Part shown: piece by piece, positions 7,655-15,248 of the stretch
Layout of the letters: every line of letters begins with the position of its first letter
Numbering within the stretch: position 1 is the stretch's first letter
NCBI RefSeq assembly: GCF_000721105.1
Contig: NZ_JOEV01000052.1
Coordinates: forward strand, 1 to 48,803
Direction of reading: 5' to 3'
DNA length: 48,803 bases
Source: Streptomyces cellulosae
GTDB taxonomy: Bacteria; Actinomycetota; Actinomycetes; Streptomycetales; Streptomycetaceae
Program-made: the position numbers and the translations under genes
Notes under the pieces: generated by a model
What the model was told of the DNA's origin: nothing
What the model saw: only the letters and a program-made list of their open reading frames with translations
Database searches by the model: none

Positions 7655-8992
7655 TCACCGTGCCCGCACCACCGCCCGGACCCCGCCCCCCAGGTCCAGT
7701 TCCAGGCCCGCGCGCAGTGGGACCGTCTGGCCGGGGTCGATCTGCTGGGGGGTGCCGTCGGAGCGGGTGCCCGTCCAGCGTTCCTTCGAGCGGTTGGCGA
7801 TACCGAAGCGGCCGGGCTTGGAGGGGTGTTCGACCAGTTCGGCGACCAGGGTCGCCTCGGAGCAGTCGTGCCGGGTCGGCTCCGGGAGGAGGTGATGGGC
7901 CTGCACCCGGGCCGCCCGGCCCAGCCGGATGTGGCGTTCGGTGCGCGGCAAAGGTGTGGTCACCGTCAGCCGGGGCGGCAGCACCAGTCCGCTACCGCAG
8001 CCCCAGCAGGCGCGGGGCGGCGGGTTCTCGCCCGGCTCCGTCATGTTCTGCCGCCCGCAGGAGGCGCACTCCACGACGGAGTCCAGCACCGCGCGCAGCG
8101 CGTCCCGCCACTCGGACTCGCGCACCCGGGCCGCCGGGTCCTTCAGCCCGACGGTGAAGCTGCGGCGGAACAGCTCCTGCAGCGTCCCGGCCGCCGCGTC
8201 CCAGGTGGCCAGCACGGTGGTGTGCTCCATCGGGTCGGGCGCGTTGGAGTCGTCGACCGGGTCGAAGACGAACAGCGGGCTCCTGCCGTACAGCTTGCGC
8301 TCGGCCGCCTCGTCGAGGCAGTGGATCCCCAACTCCCGTCTGCCCTTGAGTGGATGATGGTTCATCAGGAACATGAACAACAGGACGGCGAGGGAGTGCA
8401 GGTCGGACTGGGTGCCCGGATGGGCGCCCGGGTCGCCGCGTACCAGTTCCGGGGCCATGAACTCCATCGTCCCCGAGATGCCGCTGGCCTCCCCCTCCAC
8501 CACCGCGTTGTCGTTGTCGCACACCAGGACGTCACCGGTGCCCGGGTCGAAGAAGATGTTGCCCCAGGAGATGTCCCGGTAGGCGATCCCGCGTGAGTGC
8601 AGCGCCTGGTACGCCTCCACCGTGTACAGACAGGCCGTCAGCAACGCCCGGGTGTTGGTGCGCAGTTGGCGTCGGAACAGTGCCGGCAGACCCTTGAAGT
8701 GGTCGGGGCGCAGCCCCATCAGGTACCCGAACGAACCGCGGTGCGCCGGCACGTAGGCCTCCGGCCACAGGAAGCGGTCGTCGTCGAAGTCCCGCGACAC
8801 GAGATCCCGTACGATCCCCTCCTGCTCCGACGTCGCGCAGGTCGGGTAGTACCACTTGAGGGCCTTCTCGCCGCTCGGCGTCCGGACCCGGTACACCTCG
8901 CCCTGGCCGCCGGCGCCCAGCATGTCGACGACCTCGACCTCGTCGCCGTTCTCCGCGGTCAGGCGCGTCCCGCTGTCGAGCATGCCGCTCAT
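7655..8992 (-). CDS. Protein kinase with zinc ribbon and FHA-like tail (kinase of a TerY-P-type triad)
   Basis: This 445-residue kinase has the glycine loop GAGGQGEVY (about 26-34), Lys46 in ALKWYYP, a catalytic loop GIAYRDISWGN (Asp140, Asn145; HRD replaced by YRD), CDND in the DFG place (Asp159) and the EFMAPEL segment. After the kinase domain come two CxxC-type pairs (CASCGRQ and CWGCG, about 318-342), a zinc ribbon. The last 90 residues are beta-rich (RFGIANRSKERWTG) and look like an FHA-type phosphopeptide-binding domain. It has no membrane anchor, unlike PknB-type kinases. Its ATG directly abuts the PP2C stop. A vWA protein, a PP2C phosphatase and a zinc-ribbon kinase in a row match the described TerY-phosphorylation triad, where the pair modifies the vWA protein or its clients. 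Last gene of the operon. Confidence 0.88.
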   Translation of the reverse strand: MSGMLDSGTRLTAENGDEVEVVDMLGAGGQGEVYRVRTPSGEKALKWYYPTCATSEQEGIVRDLVSRDFDDDRFLWPEAYVPAHRGSFGYLMGLRPDHFKGLPALFRRQLRTNTRALLTACLYTVEAYQALHSRGIAYRDISWGNIFFDPGTGDVLVCDNDNAVVEGEASGISGTMEFMAPELVRGDPGAHPGTQSDLHSLAVLLFMFLMNHHPLKGRRELGIHCLDEAAERKLYGRSPLFVFDPVDDSNAPDPMEHTTVLATWDAAAGTLQELFRRSFTVGLKDPAARVRESEWRDALRAVLDSVVECASCGRQNMTEPGENPPPRACWGCGSGLVLPPRLTVTTPLPRTERHIRLGRAARVQAHHLLPEPTRHDCSEATLVAELVEHPSKPGRFGIANRSKERWTGTRSDGTPQQIDPGQTVPLRAGLELDLGGGVRAVVRAR

Positions 8993-9886
8993 CTACGTCT
9001 CCGTCTTCCGTTCCGATTCCGCCTGCTCCGCCGGTGGTGCGGGCAGGATCTCCGCGGGGCGCAGCGCGGCCGTCAGGGTGGTGTCGTCCCCGGAGTACCG
9101 CGAGGCCTGCCGCAGCCATTCGGGCAGGACGGCCCGTACCTCCTCGCTGCCCTGCGCGGCCAGCCGGCCGTCCAGGCCGGCCACGAACTCCGGGTAGCCG
9201 TCGGCCGACGCGAAGCTCTTCGACAGCCCGTCCGTCGACAGCACCACCAGGCGCGGGGTGCGCGCCTCGTCGAACAGCGGCGCCCAGTGCATCCGCACCG
9301 CCCGCCAGGCCTCCCGGCCGCACAGGGATTCCGTCTCGTCGCCCAGGTCCTCCTCGGCGGGGGCCAGCGGACGGCGCAGCGTGCCGTCGTGCTCGACCAC
9401 GGCCAGGTCGCCGTCGCCGAGCTGCCACGCCACGAACAGCCACGGCGTGAGCACGGCACCGATCAGCGTGCTGCCGTACAGCAGCAGTTTCGCGGCGTCC
9501 GACGGCTCCGGCGCGCCGTCGTCCGCCACCGGGCGGTGCCGGTCCCAGTGGCCGAGCGCCTCCTGCCGCCAGTCCTGCACGAGAGCGCGCGGGAAGTCGT
9601 CCCGGGCGTAGGTCATCAGCCGGGACAGCCGCCCCGGTTCATGGCTGTCGCGGGCCGCCCGGCCGAAGTCGGCCGCGAGGCCCATGAAGCGGTCCACGGC
9701 GAACCGGGCGCCGAGCCGGCTGCGCGCGTGGACGGCCGAGCCGTGCCCGTCGGCCACCGCCAGGACCAGGGGGTCGTCGTCGGAGCCGGCGCCCTCGCAG
9801 GCGTACCAGTCCTGGTTGTGCTGCTTGCCGACTCCCTGGACGCTGTGGCCGAGGGTCTCCCAACGCCGCACTCCGAGCGTCACCAC
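8993..9886 (-). CDS. PP2C-family protein phosphatase
   Basis: A 297-residue cytosolic metal-dependent serine/threonine phosphatase. The PP2C signatures appear in order: QDWY near residue 25, VADGHGS near 45, GSTLIGA, the metal-binding QLGDGD, LSTDGL and, near the end, SGDDTTLT. All the main metal-binding aspartates are present, so it should be active. The start is one of two adjacent GTG codons (9886 or 9883) overlapping the stop of the upstream vWA gene. The following kinase starts with no gap, so phosphatase and kinase are made in a fixed ratio. It would reverse the kinase's phosphorylation of a shared target, probably the vWA protein or a GTPase of the operon (inference). Confidence 0.9.
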   Translation of the reverse strand: MVTLGVRRWETLGHSVQGVGKQHNQDWYACEGAGSDDDPLVLAVADGHGSAVHARSRLGARFAVDRFMGLAADFGRAARDSHEPGRLSRLMTYARDDFPRALVQDWRQEALGHWDRHRPVADDGAPEPSDAAKLLLYGSTLIGAVLTPWLFVAWQLGDGDLAVVEHDGTLRRPLAPAEEDLGDETESLCGREAWRAVRMHWAPLFDEARTPRLVVLSTDGLSKSFASADGYPEFVAGLDGRLAAQGSEEVRAVLPEWLRQASRYSGDDTTLTAALRPAEILPAPPAEQAESERKTET

Positions 9887-10566
9887 ACGTCGTCGTCATC
9901 GTCGTCGGGGAGGACCGGCGGCGCGTACGGCTGCTTCGCCGCCGTCTCCGCCGGGCCCGCCACGGGTTGCGAGGCCGCCTTGACCGCCGCCGTGGACGCC
10001 CACCGGATGGCCGCGGCCAGCTGCTTGGGGTTGTTGGCGTCGAGCGGCTGGAGTTCTGGGTTGCCGAGGAACTCCTGCAGCACGCCGCGGTCCGCGTCGC
10101 CGCCGATGGCGATGGCGACCCGTACCGCCTTGCGGCCCCACGGCGTCGCGTCGATCGCCTTCAGGCCCGCCTTCCAGTCGTCGGTGGGCACCCCGTCCGA
10201 CACCAGCGCGAGCACCGGCTTGAGCGCGCGCTGCGGCATCGGCGGGCTCTGCAGCTCCTGCGAGACCAGCTGCAGTGCCTCGCCGAGGTTGGTCATGCCG
10301 TCCACCTGGACGTCCTGCCAGGTGAAGTCGTCGACCGGGACCGGCGTCCGGTGGTGCCAGCGGGCCGTGGTGGAGAAGGTGACGGTGCGCAGCAGCAGCT
10401 GGGCCGCCGGGTTGTCGTGTGCCACCGACCGCATCTCGGGAATCGCTTCCCGGATCGCGTAGTTGAGCTGGGCGATCTTGTCGCCCTGCATCGAGTACGA
10501 GCAGTCGATCAGCCAGATGAAGTGGACCGGCCGGTTGGCCATGGGCCCGCCGGGAATGTCGCTCAC
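9880..10566 (-). CDS. TerY-like von Willebrand factor A domain protein
   Basis: A 228-residue single-domain vWA protein. The MIDAS metal site is intact: DCSYSM (about 21-26), the threonine of GMTNLGEAL (about 92) and the aspartate of VSDGVPTDD (about 128-136). The opening RPVHFIWLIDCSYSM is close to TerY proteins of tellurite-resistance-type loci. The C-terminus (about 205-228) is low complexity and ends DDDDDDVW, an acidic tail. Such vWA proteins are scaffolds that hold partners through a metal-bridged acidic residue. It starts at GTG 10566 with GGAAAGGA upstream; an internal ATG nine residues in is a possible alternative. It lies 28 bases downstream of the small membrane peptide gene and overlaps the phosphatase gene. 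Confidence 0.88.
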   Translation of the reverse strand: MSDIPGGPMANRPVHFIWLIDCSYSMQGDKIAQLNYAIREAIPEMRSVAHDNPAAQLLLRTVTFSTTARWHHRTPVPVDDFTWQDVQVDGMTNLGEALQLVSQELQSPPMPQRALKPVLALVSDGVPTDDWKAGLKAIDATPWGRKAVRVAIAIGGDADRGVLQEFLGNPELQPLDANNPKQLAAAIRWASTAAVKAASQPVAGPAETAAKQPYAPPVLPDDDDDDVW

Positions 10567-10594
10567 TCGGTGTCCTTTCCGGTCAGGTGTGGGT

Positions 10595-10714
10595 TCAGGG
10601 CAGCAGCAGCCGTACCGCGTAGGCCGCGGCGGCCGCCGTCAGGACCAGCGCGGCGACGAACAGGCTCGCCGCCATGCGTCGTCCGCGTCCGATGGGTGGG
10701 GTCACCTGGGTCAT
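10595..10714 (-). CDS. 39-residue single-pass membrane peptide
   Basis: ATG 10714 overlaps the TGA of the upstream GTPase gene (ATGA), and the frame reads MTQVTPPIGRGRRMAASLFV, then a hydrophobic run, to RLLLP. It has about 13 polar residues including GRGRR, then one membrane helix (about 15-36, AASLFVAALVLTAAAAAYAV), and a three-leucine end. The positive charges before the helix predict an N-in orientation. No family is recognisable at this size. The 4-base overlap, matching the other junctions of this operon, is the main argument that it is real. It might anchor the neighbouring proteins at the membrane or act as a small effector; this is inference. Confidence 0.65.
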   Translation of the reverse strand: MTQVTPPIGRGRRMAASLFVAALVLTAAAAAYAVRLLLP

Positions 10715-12381
10715 GCCGGGGTGTACCTCTTCTCGTGTTCCGTGCCCGGGCGCAGCCTGCGCCTGCGCTGCTTGCCGAGGTCGCCGCCGTCCGGCCCGAG
10801 CAGCGCGCCGGTCCCGAGTCCCGAGGCGGCGAGCAGCCACAGCACCGGCTCGGCCGCGCGGCGCTGCTCGCTCTCCAACGGTCCGGTCCCGGTGGCGGCG
10901 TGCGCGCTGACGGCCCAGTAGCGGGCCGCCCGGAAGTCGTGGCCGAGGGCCCGCACCAGGGAGCCGAGGCCGATCTCCTCCAGCCAGGTGTCGATCCGCG
11001 CACCGGGCACCGGCAGCGAGACCAGCTGGTCGAGAACGTCCCGCTTGGTGACGACCGTGGCCACGGACAGTCGTCCGCGTCGGCCGGTCAGGGCCGCCAG
11101 CTCGCCGGTCAGCCGCTGGTACGTGTCCCACGGACCCTGGGCCGAGGGACGGGCCGCTCCGGCGCGGGCGGTGTCCTCCGTGCCGAGCCGGCCGCGTACC
11201 TTCGGGTCGGCCAGGACGTCGGCGACGAGGACCACGCCGTCGGCGTGGGCGAGGTACTGCTGGGCCCGCACCCGGTCGGCTTCGCTCACGGACTCGCCCA
11301 TCGGGTCGTACAGGTACAGCAGCCGGCGCCGCCGGCCTCGGGTCACGGTCAGCATCAGGGCGCGCGGCTGCCCGCCGGTCGTCGCGTGCGCCCAGCCCGT
11401 GCTGGTCAGTTCCTGGCGGAGATCGTTCGCGTCGCGGCGGTCGTCGTCGGAGGCGTACGCGACCTCGAGGTCGCCGCGGCGGGCCCAGGCGTGCAGCCCC
11501 TCCACCATCGCCGCCATCAGCATCGTCTTGCCGGAGGAGGTGCCGCCGACCAGCGGCGCGTGCACGACCCGGGTGCTGCCGACGGTCGCGGGCAGGTGCC
11601 GGTCGCAGTGCGGACACAGGGCGGTGAGCCCTCCCCGGCCCGCGACGCGGGTGGTCGGCAGGCGGTGCCCGCACGCGCAGGCGTGCCACAGCACGCCGTA
11701 CCGCCCGGGTCGCAGCGAGCCGTGCTCAGCACGGCAGTTCGGGCACCGGTGCACGGCCAGCGGGACCGGCCGGTAGCAGCCCGGGTAGGGACACTTGACG
11801 CGGACGCCCCGGGCCAGCGCCCAGCCGCCCTCCACACCCCGCAGCACGGGCACGGCCGCCGCGCAGCCCAGCCACACCAGCGCGAGCAGCAGCGCGAACA
11901 CCGCCAGCACCGCGGCGAGCAGGACCGTGGCGAGTACGGCGCCCACCAGCGCGCCAGCGACGGTGCCGGGTGCCACGAGCACCACCAGGAGGAACCGGGT
12001 GGCAGTCGTCGCGCCGCGCCTGCCCCCGGGGCGCCGTCCGTGCAGCAGGTTCTGGCAGATCCGGTCGACCCACGGGTCGGAGAACGCCGTCCAGATCACC
12101 CGCATCCCGTAGCCCGCGGCCGTCCACGCGTCCACGCGCATCTGGCGCCACCAGTAACCCAGGTGGGCGGGCTCGGCCTGGCCGACGAGCGGGATCCGCT
12201 GGTCGCCGGTGCCGGTCTGCCAGGGACCGAGGCCGCGCCAGACGGCCCGTACGCCGCTCCCCAGGAACTGCCACAGCGCCCGTCCGAAACAGACCCCGGC
12301 GGTGACCAGGGCGGTCCAGGCGACCAGGAGGAGGACCGGCGTAGCCGCGGTCACATCCGTCAGGTCGGTCATCGCCCTCAT
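10711..12381 (-). CDS. Membrane-anchored zinc-ribbon GTPase (DO-GTPase2-like)
   Basis: This 556-residue protein has one membrane helix at about 13-33, further hydrophobic helices at about 129-180, then a cysteine-rich region (CPYPGCY and CPNC about 197-216, CACGH about 235, CPHC about 256) that should fold as zinc ribbons. A GTPase domain follows: P-loop VGGTSSGKT (about 278-286), DPMGE as the G3 DxxG and VVTKRDV as the G4 [NT]KxD, which selects guanine. A tail of RRRRLR charges ends the protein. It matches the second of the paired GTPases known in Pfam as DO-GTPase, as I remember them. ATG 12381 has GGGGGAGG 6 bases ahead and overlaps the upstream stop as ATGA; the first 24 codons of the longer open frame are rejected. 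The cytosolic GTPase domain would act at the inner membrane. Confidence 0.85.
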   Translation of the reverse strand: MRAMTDLTDVTAATPVLLLVAWTALVTAGVCFGRALWQFLGSGVRAVWRGLGPWQTGTGDQRIPLVGQAEPAHLGYWWRQMRVDAWTAAGYGMRVIWTAFSDPWVDRICQNLLHGRRPGGRRGATTATRFLLVVLVAPGTVAGALVGAVLATVLLAAVLAVFALLLALVWLGCAAAVPVLRGVEGGWALARGVRVKCPYPGCYRPVPLAVHRCPNCRAEHGSLRPGRYGVLWHACACGHRLPTTRVAGRGGLTALCPHCDRHLPATVGSTRVVHAPLVGGTSSGKTMLMAAMVEGLHAWARRGDLEVAYASDDDRRDANDLRQELTSTGWAHATTGGQPRALMLTVTRGRRRRLLYLYDPMGESVSEADRVRAQQYLAHADGVVLVADVLADPKVRGRLGTEDTARAGAARPSAQGPWDTYQRLTGELAALTGRRGRLSVATVVTKRDVLDQLVSLPVPGARIDTWLEEIGLGSLVRALGHDFRAARYWAVSAHAATGTGPLESEQRRAAEPVLWLLAASGLGTGALLGPDGGDLGKQRRRRLRPGTEHEKRYTPA

Positions 12382-15248
12382 CGGTGGCCTCCCCCGGCCG
12401 GCGGCTCCACGTCGCCGTACCGTCCGCTGGGCGGCTCCACATCGCCGTGCCATCCGGTCGGCCGCTCCACATCGCCGTGCCGTCCGGTCGGCCGCTCCAC
12501 ATCGCCGTGCCGTCTGGTCGGTGGTTCCACGTCACCGTGCCGTCCGGTCGGTGGTTCCACATCACCGCGCCGTCCCGCCGCCGGCTCCACGTCACCGTGC
12601 CATGCGGCGGCCGGTTCGCCGCGTCGGCCGCGCCCGGACAGCCGCCCCGCGAGCCTCCCGAGCGCACCGGGACGGTTCCAGGCGCGGAACGCGTCGACCT
12701 TGCCCCGTCCCGCGCGGCCCAGCATCGCCTCGATCTCGGCCAGGTCCTCGGCGGGCAGGGCCCGCACGATCGGCCGCAGCACCCTCGTCAGCAGCGTCGT
12801 ACGGGTCGCGTCCCAGTCCGGGGTGGTCCCGGCGAACGCGCTCCAGTCGCTGAAGCGGGCGGCGACATACGGCGGGACGGTCCGCAGCCGGTCGCCCACC
12901 CGGTCCGAACGCCCCGCCCGCTCATACGCCGCGAGCAGGGCCGGCTCGCCCGACCTGGCCAGCGCGTACAGCTCGTCCTCCGGAACCGTCCGGCCCAGCA
13001 GCCGGCGGGCGACGGCGCCGAAGGCCCGCTCCGTGACCGGGTCCGGGACTGCCTCGCCCGCCGAGTCCCGCAGCGCAAGCACCCGGTCGACCCACCGCTC
13101 GCCCTCGCCCTCGGTGCCCAGCAGGCCCGCGAACTCGAGCAGCAGCAGGGCCGCGCGCTGCCCGGGCCGCAGCTCGGTGCTGAAACAGCGCAGCAGGTCG
13201 GCGGCGAGGACGGGGACGCCGGGGTCGTCGGCGGGCGCGGCGAGGGCGGCCTCGATCAGCAGGTCCCGGGTGCCGGCCGCGCGATGGGTGTCGGAGCCCA
13301 GCTGGTTCAGCAGCAGGCTCGCCTCCTGCCCGGTCGGCAGCTCACCGGCCCACACCAGGTCGAGCGCGGTGCGCAGCACGGCCGTGTCGGCGAGCGGCGA
13401 CAGCCCCGCGGCGCGCAGGACGTCGTGGAAGTGCGCGAGCCGGTCTCCCGTGCCGCCCGTCCGGTCGGTCCCGCGCGCGGCGACACACATCCGCAGGTGC
13501 GGGGAGTTCGGCTCCAGCCCGACCGGCAGCCCCGATCCCGACAGCATCCGCGCGACGGTCGCCGGATCGGCGGCGGCGAGGGCGTCCAGGGCGGCGAACA
13601 GCGCGATGCGCAGCGACGGATGACCGTGCACGGCGTCGAGCAGGGCGGGTGGGCAGGGCGAACCGGCGGCACGCGGGCGTTCCTCCACCAGAGCCCTGGC
13701 GAGCCGCCCGGCGAGGTCCGGGAGCAGGTCGTGGCAGTCGATGTCGAGCAGGTCGGCCACGTGCAGCAGGGCGAGCGGGCGCCCGTCGGCCGGTTCCCGC
13801 ACGTCCGCGATGCCGGCGCGCACCGCGGGGGCGAGCTCGCGGGCCAGGTCGGCGCGGGCCCGCGCGGTGAACGATCCGGCGCCCAGCGCGGGCACGGGGC
13901 CCCGGCCGAGCACGGCCGAGGCCAGCACCTGCGCCGCGAGCGGAGCGGACACGGCGGTGGGAACCTGCCCGTCGATCCGGGCCAACAGGGCGGTCAACGC
14001 GGTGAGTTCGTCGTCCACGGGAGCGGCCCCGGCGGCGGGAACGGCGGCGGCGCCACCGGTCGGCGCGGTGGCGTCGGCGGCAGCGGCCGATCCCGGGTGC
14101 GGTACGGCAGCGGGGTGCGACGGTGGCCCCCACTGCGACGCGCGGCGGTGCGACCCGGACGGCTCCGGGCCCCGGACAGCGGGCTCCCGGTGTCCGTCGG
14201 CCACGGCGGCCTCCCCTCGTACGTCCGCCACGGCGACCTTCCGCCGCACGGCCGCGACACCGCCCGCGCACAGGCCCTCCACCACCGCCGTCACCGTCGT
14301 GTCGGGCAGGGCGGGCGCGTGGTCGGCACTCCAACGGGCCGCGGCGGTGCGGGCATCCGTACGCAGGGCAATGCCCGCGGTGAGCGCGGTCACGGCGAGG
14401 CGGCCGAGGCCGGCGTCGGCGTCAAGGAACAGTTCGGGACGTCCGGCGCACCAGATCCGGGCACACAGGTCGGCCCAGGTGTCCGCGACCGGCTCGGCCG
14501 GCGGCTGTCCGGTGCAGTCGTGCACCCGGTAGCGGTGGTCGTGGGCGACCGGCTCCGAGGAAGGCAGCGCACCGACGATCTGCTGCCGGGCCTGCTGCGG
14601 ACGGCGCGTGTACGTCGTGAAGGTCAGCCGGTGTGCCTGCTCGCGCGGCAGCACCGAGCAGGCCAGGGCGATCCACTGGGCGACATCGGCGCTGTCCTGC
14701 TCCACGAGCACGATCTGTCCGGCGTCGGAGTGTGCGGTGAGGGCCCGCAGATCGGCGAAGAACGGGGCGAGCCACTCGGCCCGGGACCTCGCGAACGCGA
14801 CCAGGCTGTCCGTGCGCAACAGCCCGGACGGTTCGATGCGGTCGACGGGTCCCGGCCGGCCGTCCGGGGGAGTGACGTCGGCCCAGCGCGGCGATTCCCA
14901 GGCGGTGATGGGCAGCACGCCGTCCGGCAGCCGGGTACCGGGCGGCAGGTGGAAGGCGTGGGTGTGGAAGTTGCCCCACCGGCCGCTGTAGTCGGCGCCG
15001 GTGTAGACGCTGCGGCTCAGCAGCCGCCCCCCGTCGCCGAGTTCGCTGAAGCTGAAGGCCTTGGGGAAGCCCTTGAGCTGTTCGGCGTCGGGCCGGGCGG
15101 GGAAGTCGCGCGGCGGCTCGTAGCCGATGAGCTGCTCGACCTCCCGCAGCAGGCCCTGCGGGACGCCCGCGCTGACCGCGGTGAAGCGGAAGCCCGAGCC
15201 GTCGGGGCCGGGTGGGGCCGAGGTGTAGTGCAGCTGGGCGAGGGTCAC
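12378..15248 (-). CDS. Large GTPase-associated protein (GAP1-like) with C-terminal decapeptide repeats
   Basis: A 956-residue protein with no transmembrane segment. Its N-terminus (LAQLHYTSAPPGPDGSGFRF, then GYEPPRDFPARP and RWGNFHTHAF) matches the beginning of proteins that Pfam calls GTPase-associated protein 1 (GAP1-N/M/C), as I recall. The middle (about 230-560) is Ala/Leu-rich and helical and includes a Pro/Ala linker around 380-410. The C-terminal part carries helical repeats and ends in seven copies of GDVEPPTGRH-like decapeptides. The start is GTG 15248, overlapping the TGA of the upstream GTPase gene (GTGA); the much longer open frame to 16247 is an antisense artefact over that gene. 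By name and position it probably controls or bridges the flanking GTPases. No catalytic residues can be assigned. Confidence 0.82.
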   Translation of the reverse strand: MTLAQLHYTSAPPGPDGSGFRFTAVSAGVPQGLLREVEQLIGYEPPRDFPARPDAEQLKGFPKAFSFSELGDGGRLLSRSVYTGADYSGRWGNFHTHAFHLPPGTRLPDGVLPITAWESPRWADVTPPDGRPGPVDRIEPSGLLRTDSLVAFARSRAEWLAPFFADLRALTAHSDAGQIVLVEQDSADVAQWIALACSVLPREQAHRLTFTTYTRRPQQARQQIVGALPSSEPVAHDHRYRVHDCTGQPPAEPVADTWADLCARIWCAGRPELFLDADAGLGRLAVTALTAGIALRTDARTAAARWSADHAPALPDTTVTAVVEGLCAGGVAAVRRKVAVADVRGEAAVADGHREPAVRGPEPSGSHRRASQWGPPSHPAAVPHPGSAAAADATAPTGGAAAVPAAGAAPVDDELTALTALLARIDGQVPTAVSAPLAAQVLASAVLGRGPVPALGAGSFTARARADLARELAPAVRAGIADVREPADGRPLALLHVADLLDIDCHDLLPDLAGRLARALVEERPRAAGSPCPPALLDAVHGHPSLRIALFAALDALAAADPATVARMLSGSGLPVGLEPNSPHLRMCVAARGTDRTGGTGDRLAHFHDVLRAAGLSPLADTAVLRTALDLVWAGELPTGQEASLLLNQLGSDTHRAAGTRDLLIEAALAAPADDPGVPVLAADLLRCFSTELRPGQRAALLLLEFAGLLGTEGEGERWVDRVLALRDSAGEAVPDPVTERAFGAVARRLLGRTVPEDELYALARSGEPALLAAYERAGRSDRVGDRLRTVPPYVAARFSDWSAFAGTTPDWDATRTTLLTRVLRPIVRALPAEDLAEIEAMLGRAGRGKVDAFRAWNRPGALGRLAGRLSGRGRRGEPAAAWHGDVEPAAGRRGDVEPPTGRHGDVEPPTRRHGDVERPTGRHGDVERPTGWHGDVEPPSGRYGDVEPPAGGGHR
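12387..12596 (-). repeat. 30-bp tandem repeat, seven copies, encoding GDVEPPTGRH
   Basis: Seven 30-bp units run in frame at the 3' end of the GAP1-like gene. The encoded units are GDVEPAAGRR, GDVEPPTGRH, GDVEPPTRRH, GDVERPTGRH, GDVERPTGWH, GDVEPPSGRY and GDVEPPAGGG. Nucleotide identity between the central units is high, so copy number may vary between strains. The units alternate an acidic DVE with a basic or aromatic end. Confidence 0.9.

Noticed and set aside
7451..8596. 381-codon plus-strand frame over the kinase gene
   Set aside because: Antisense to the kinase; only its start region contains S1-like sequence, and that is in another frame.
12387..12596. CRISPR array
   Set aside because: Units are contiguous without spacers and in frame at the end of a gene, so they are protein repeats.
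9967..13623. Very long plus-strand frame across the GTPase operon
   Set aside because: It overlaps four minus-strand genes with clear motifs and tight junctions, and its protein is low-complexity Pro/Arg/Ser.
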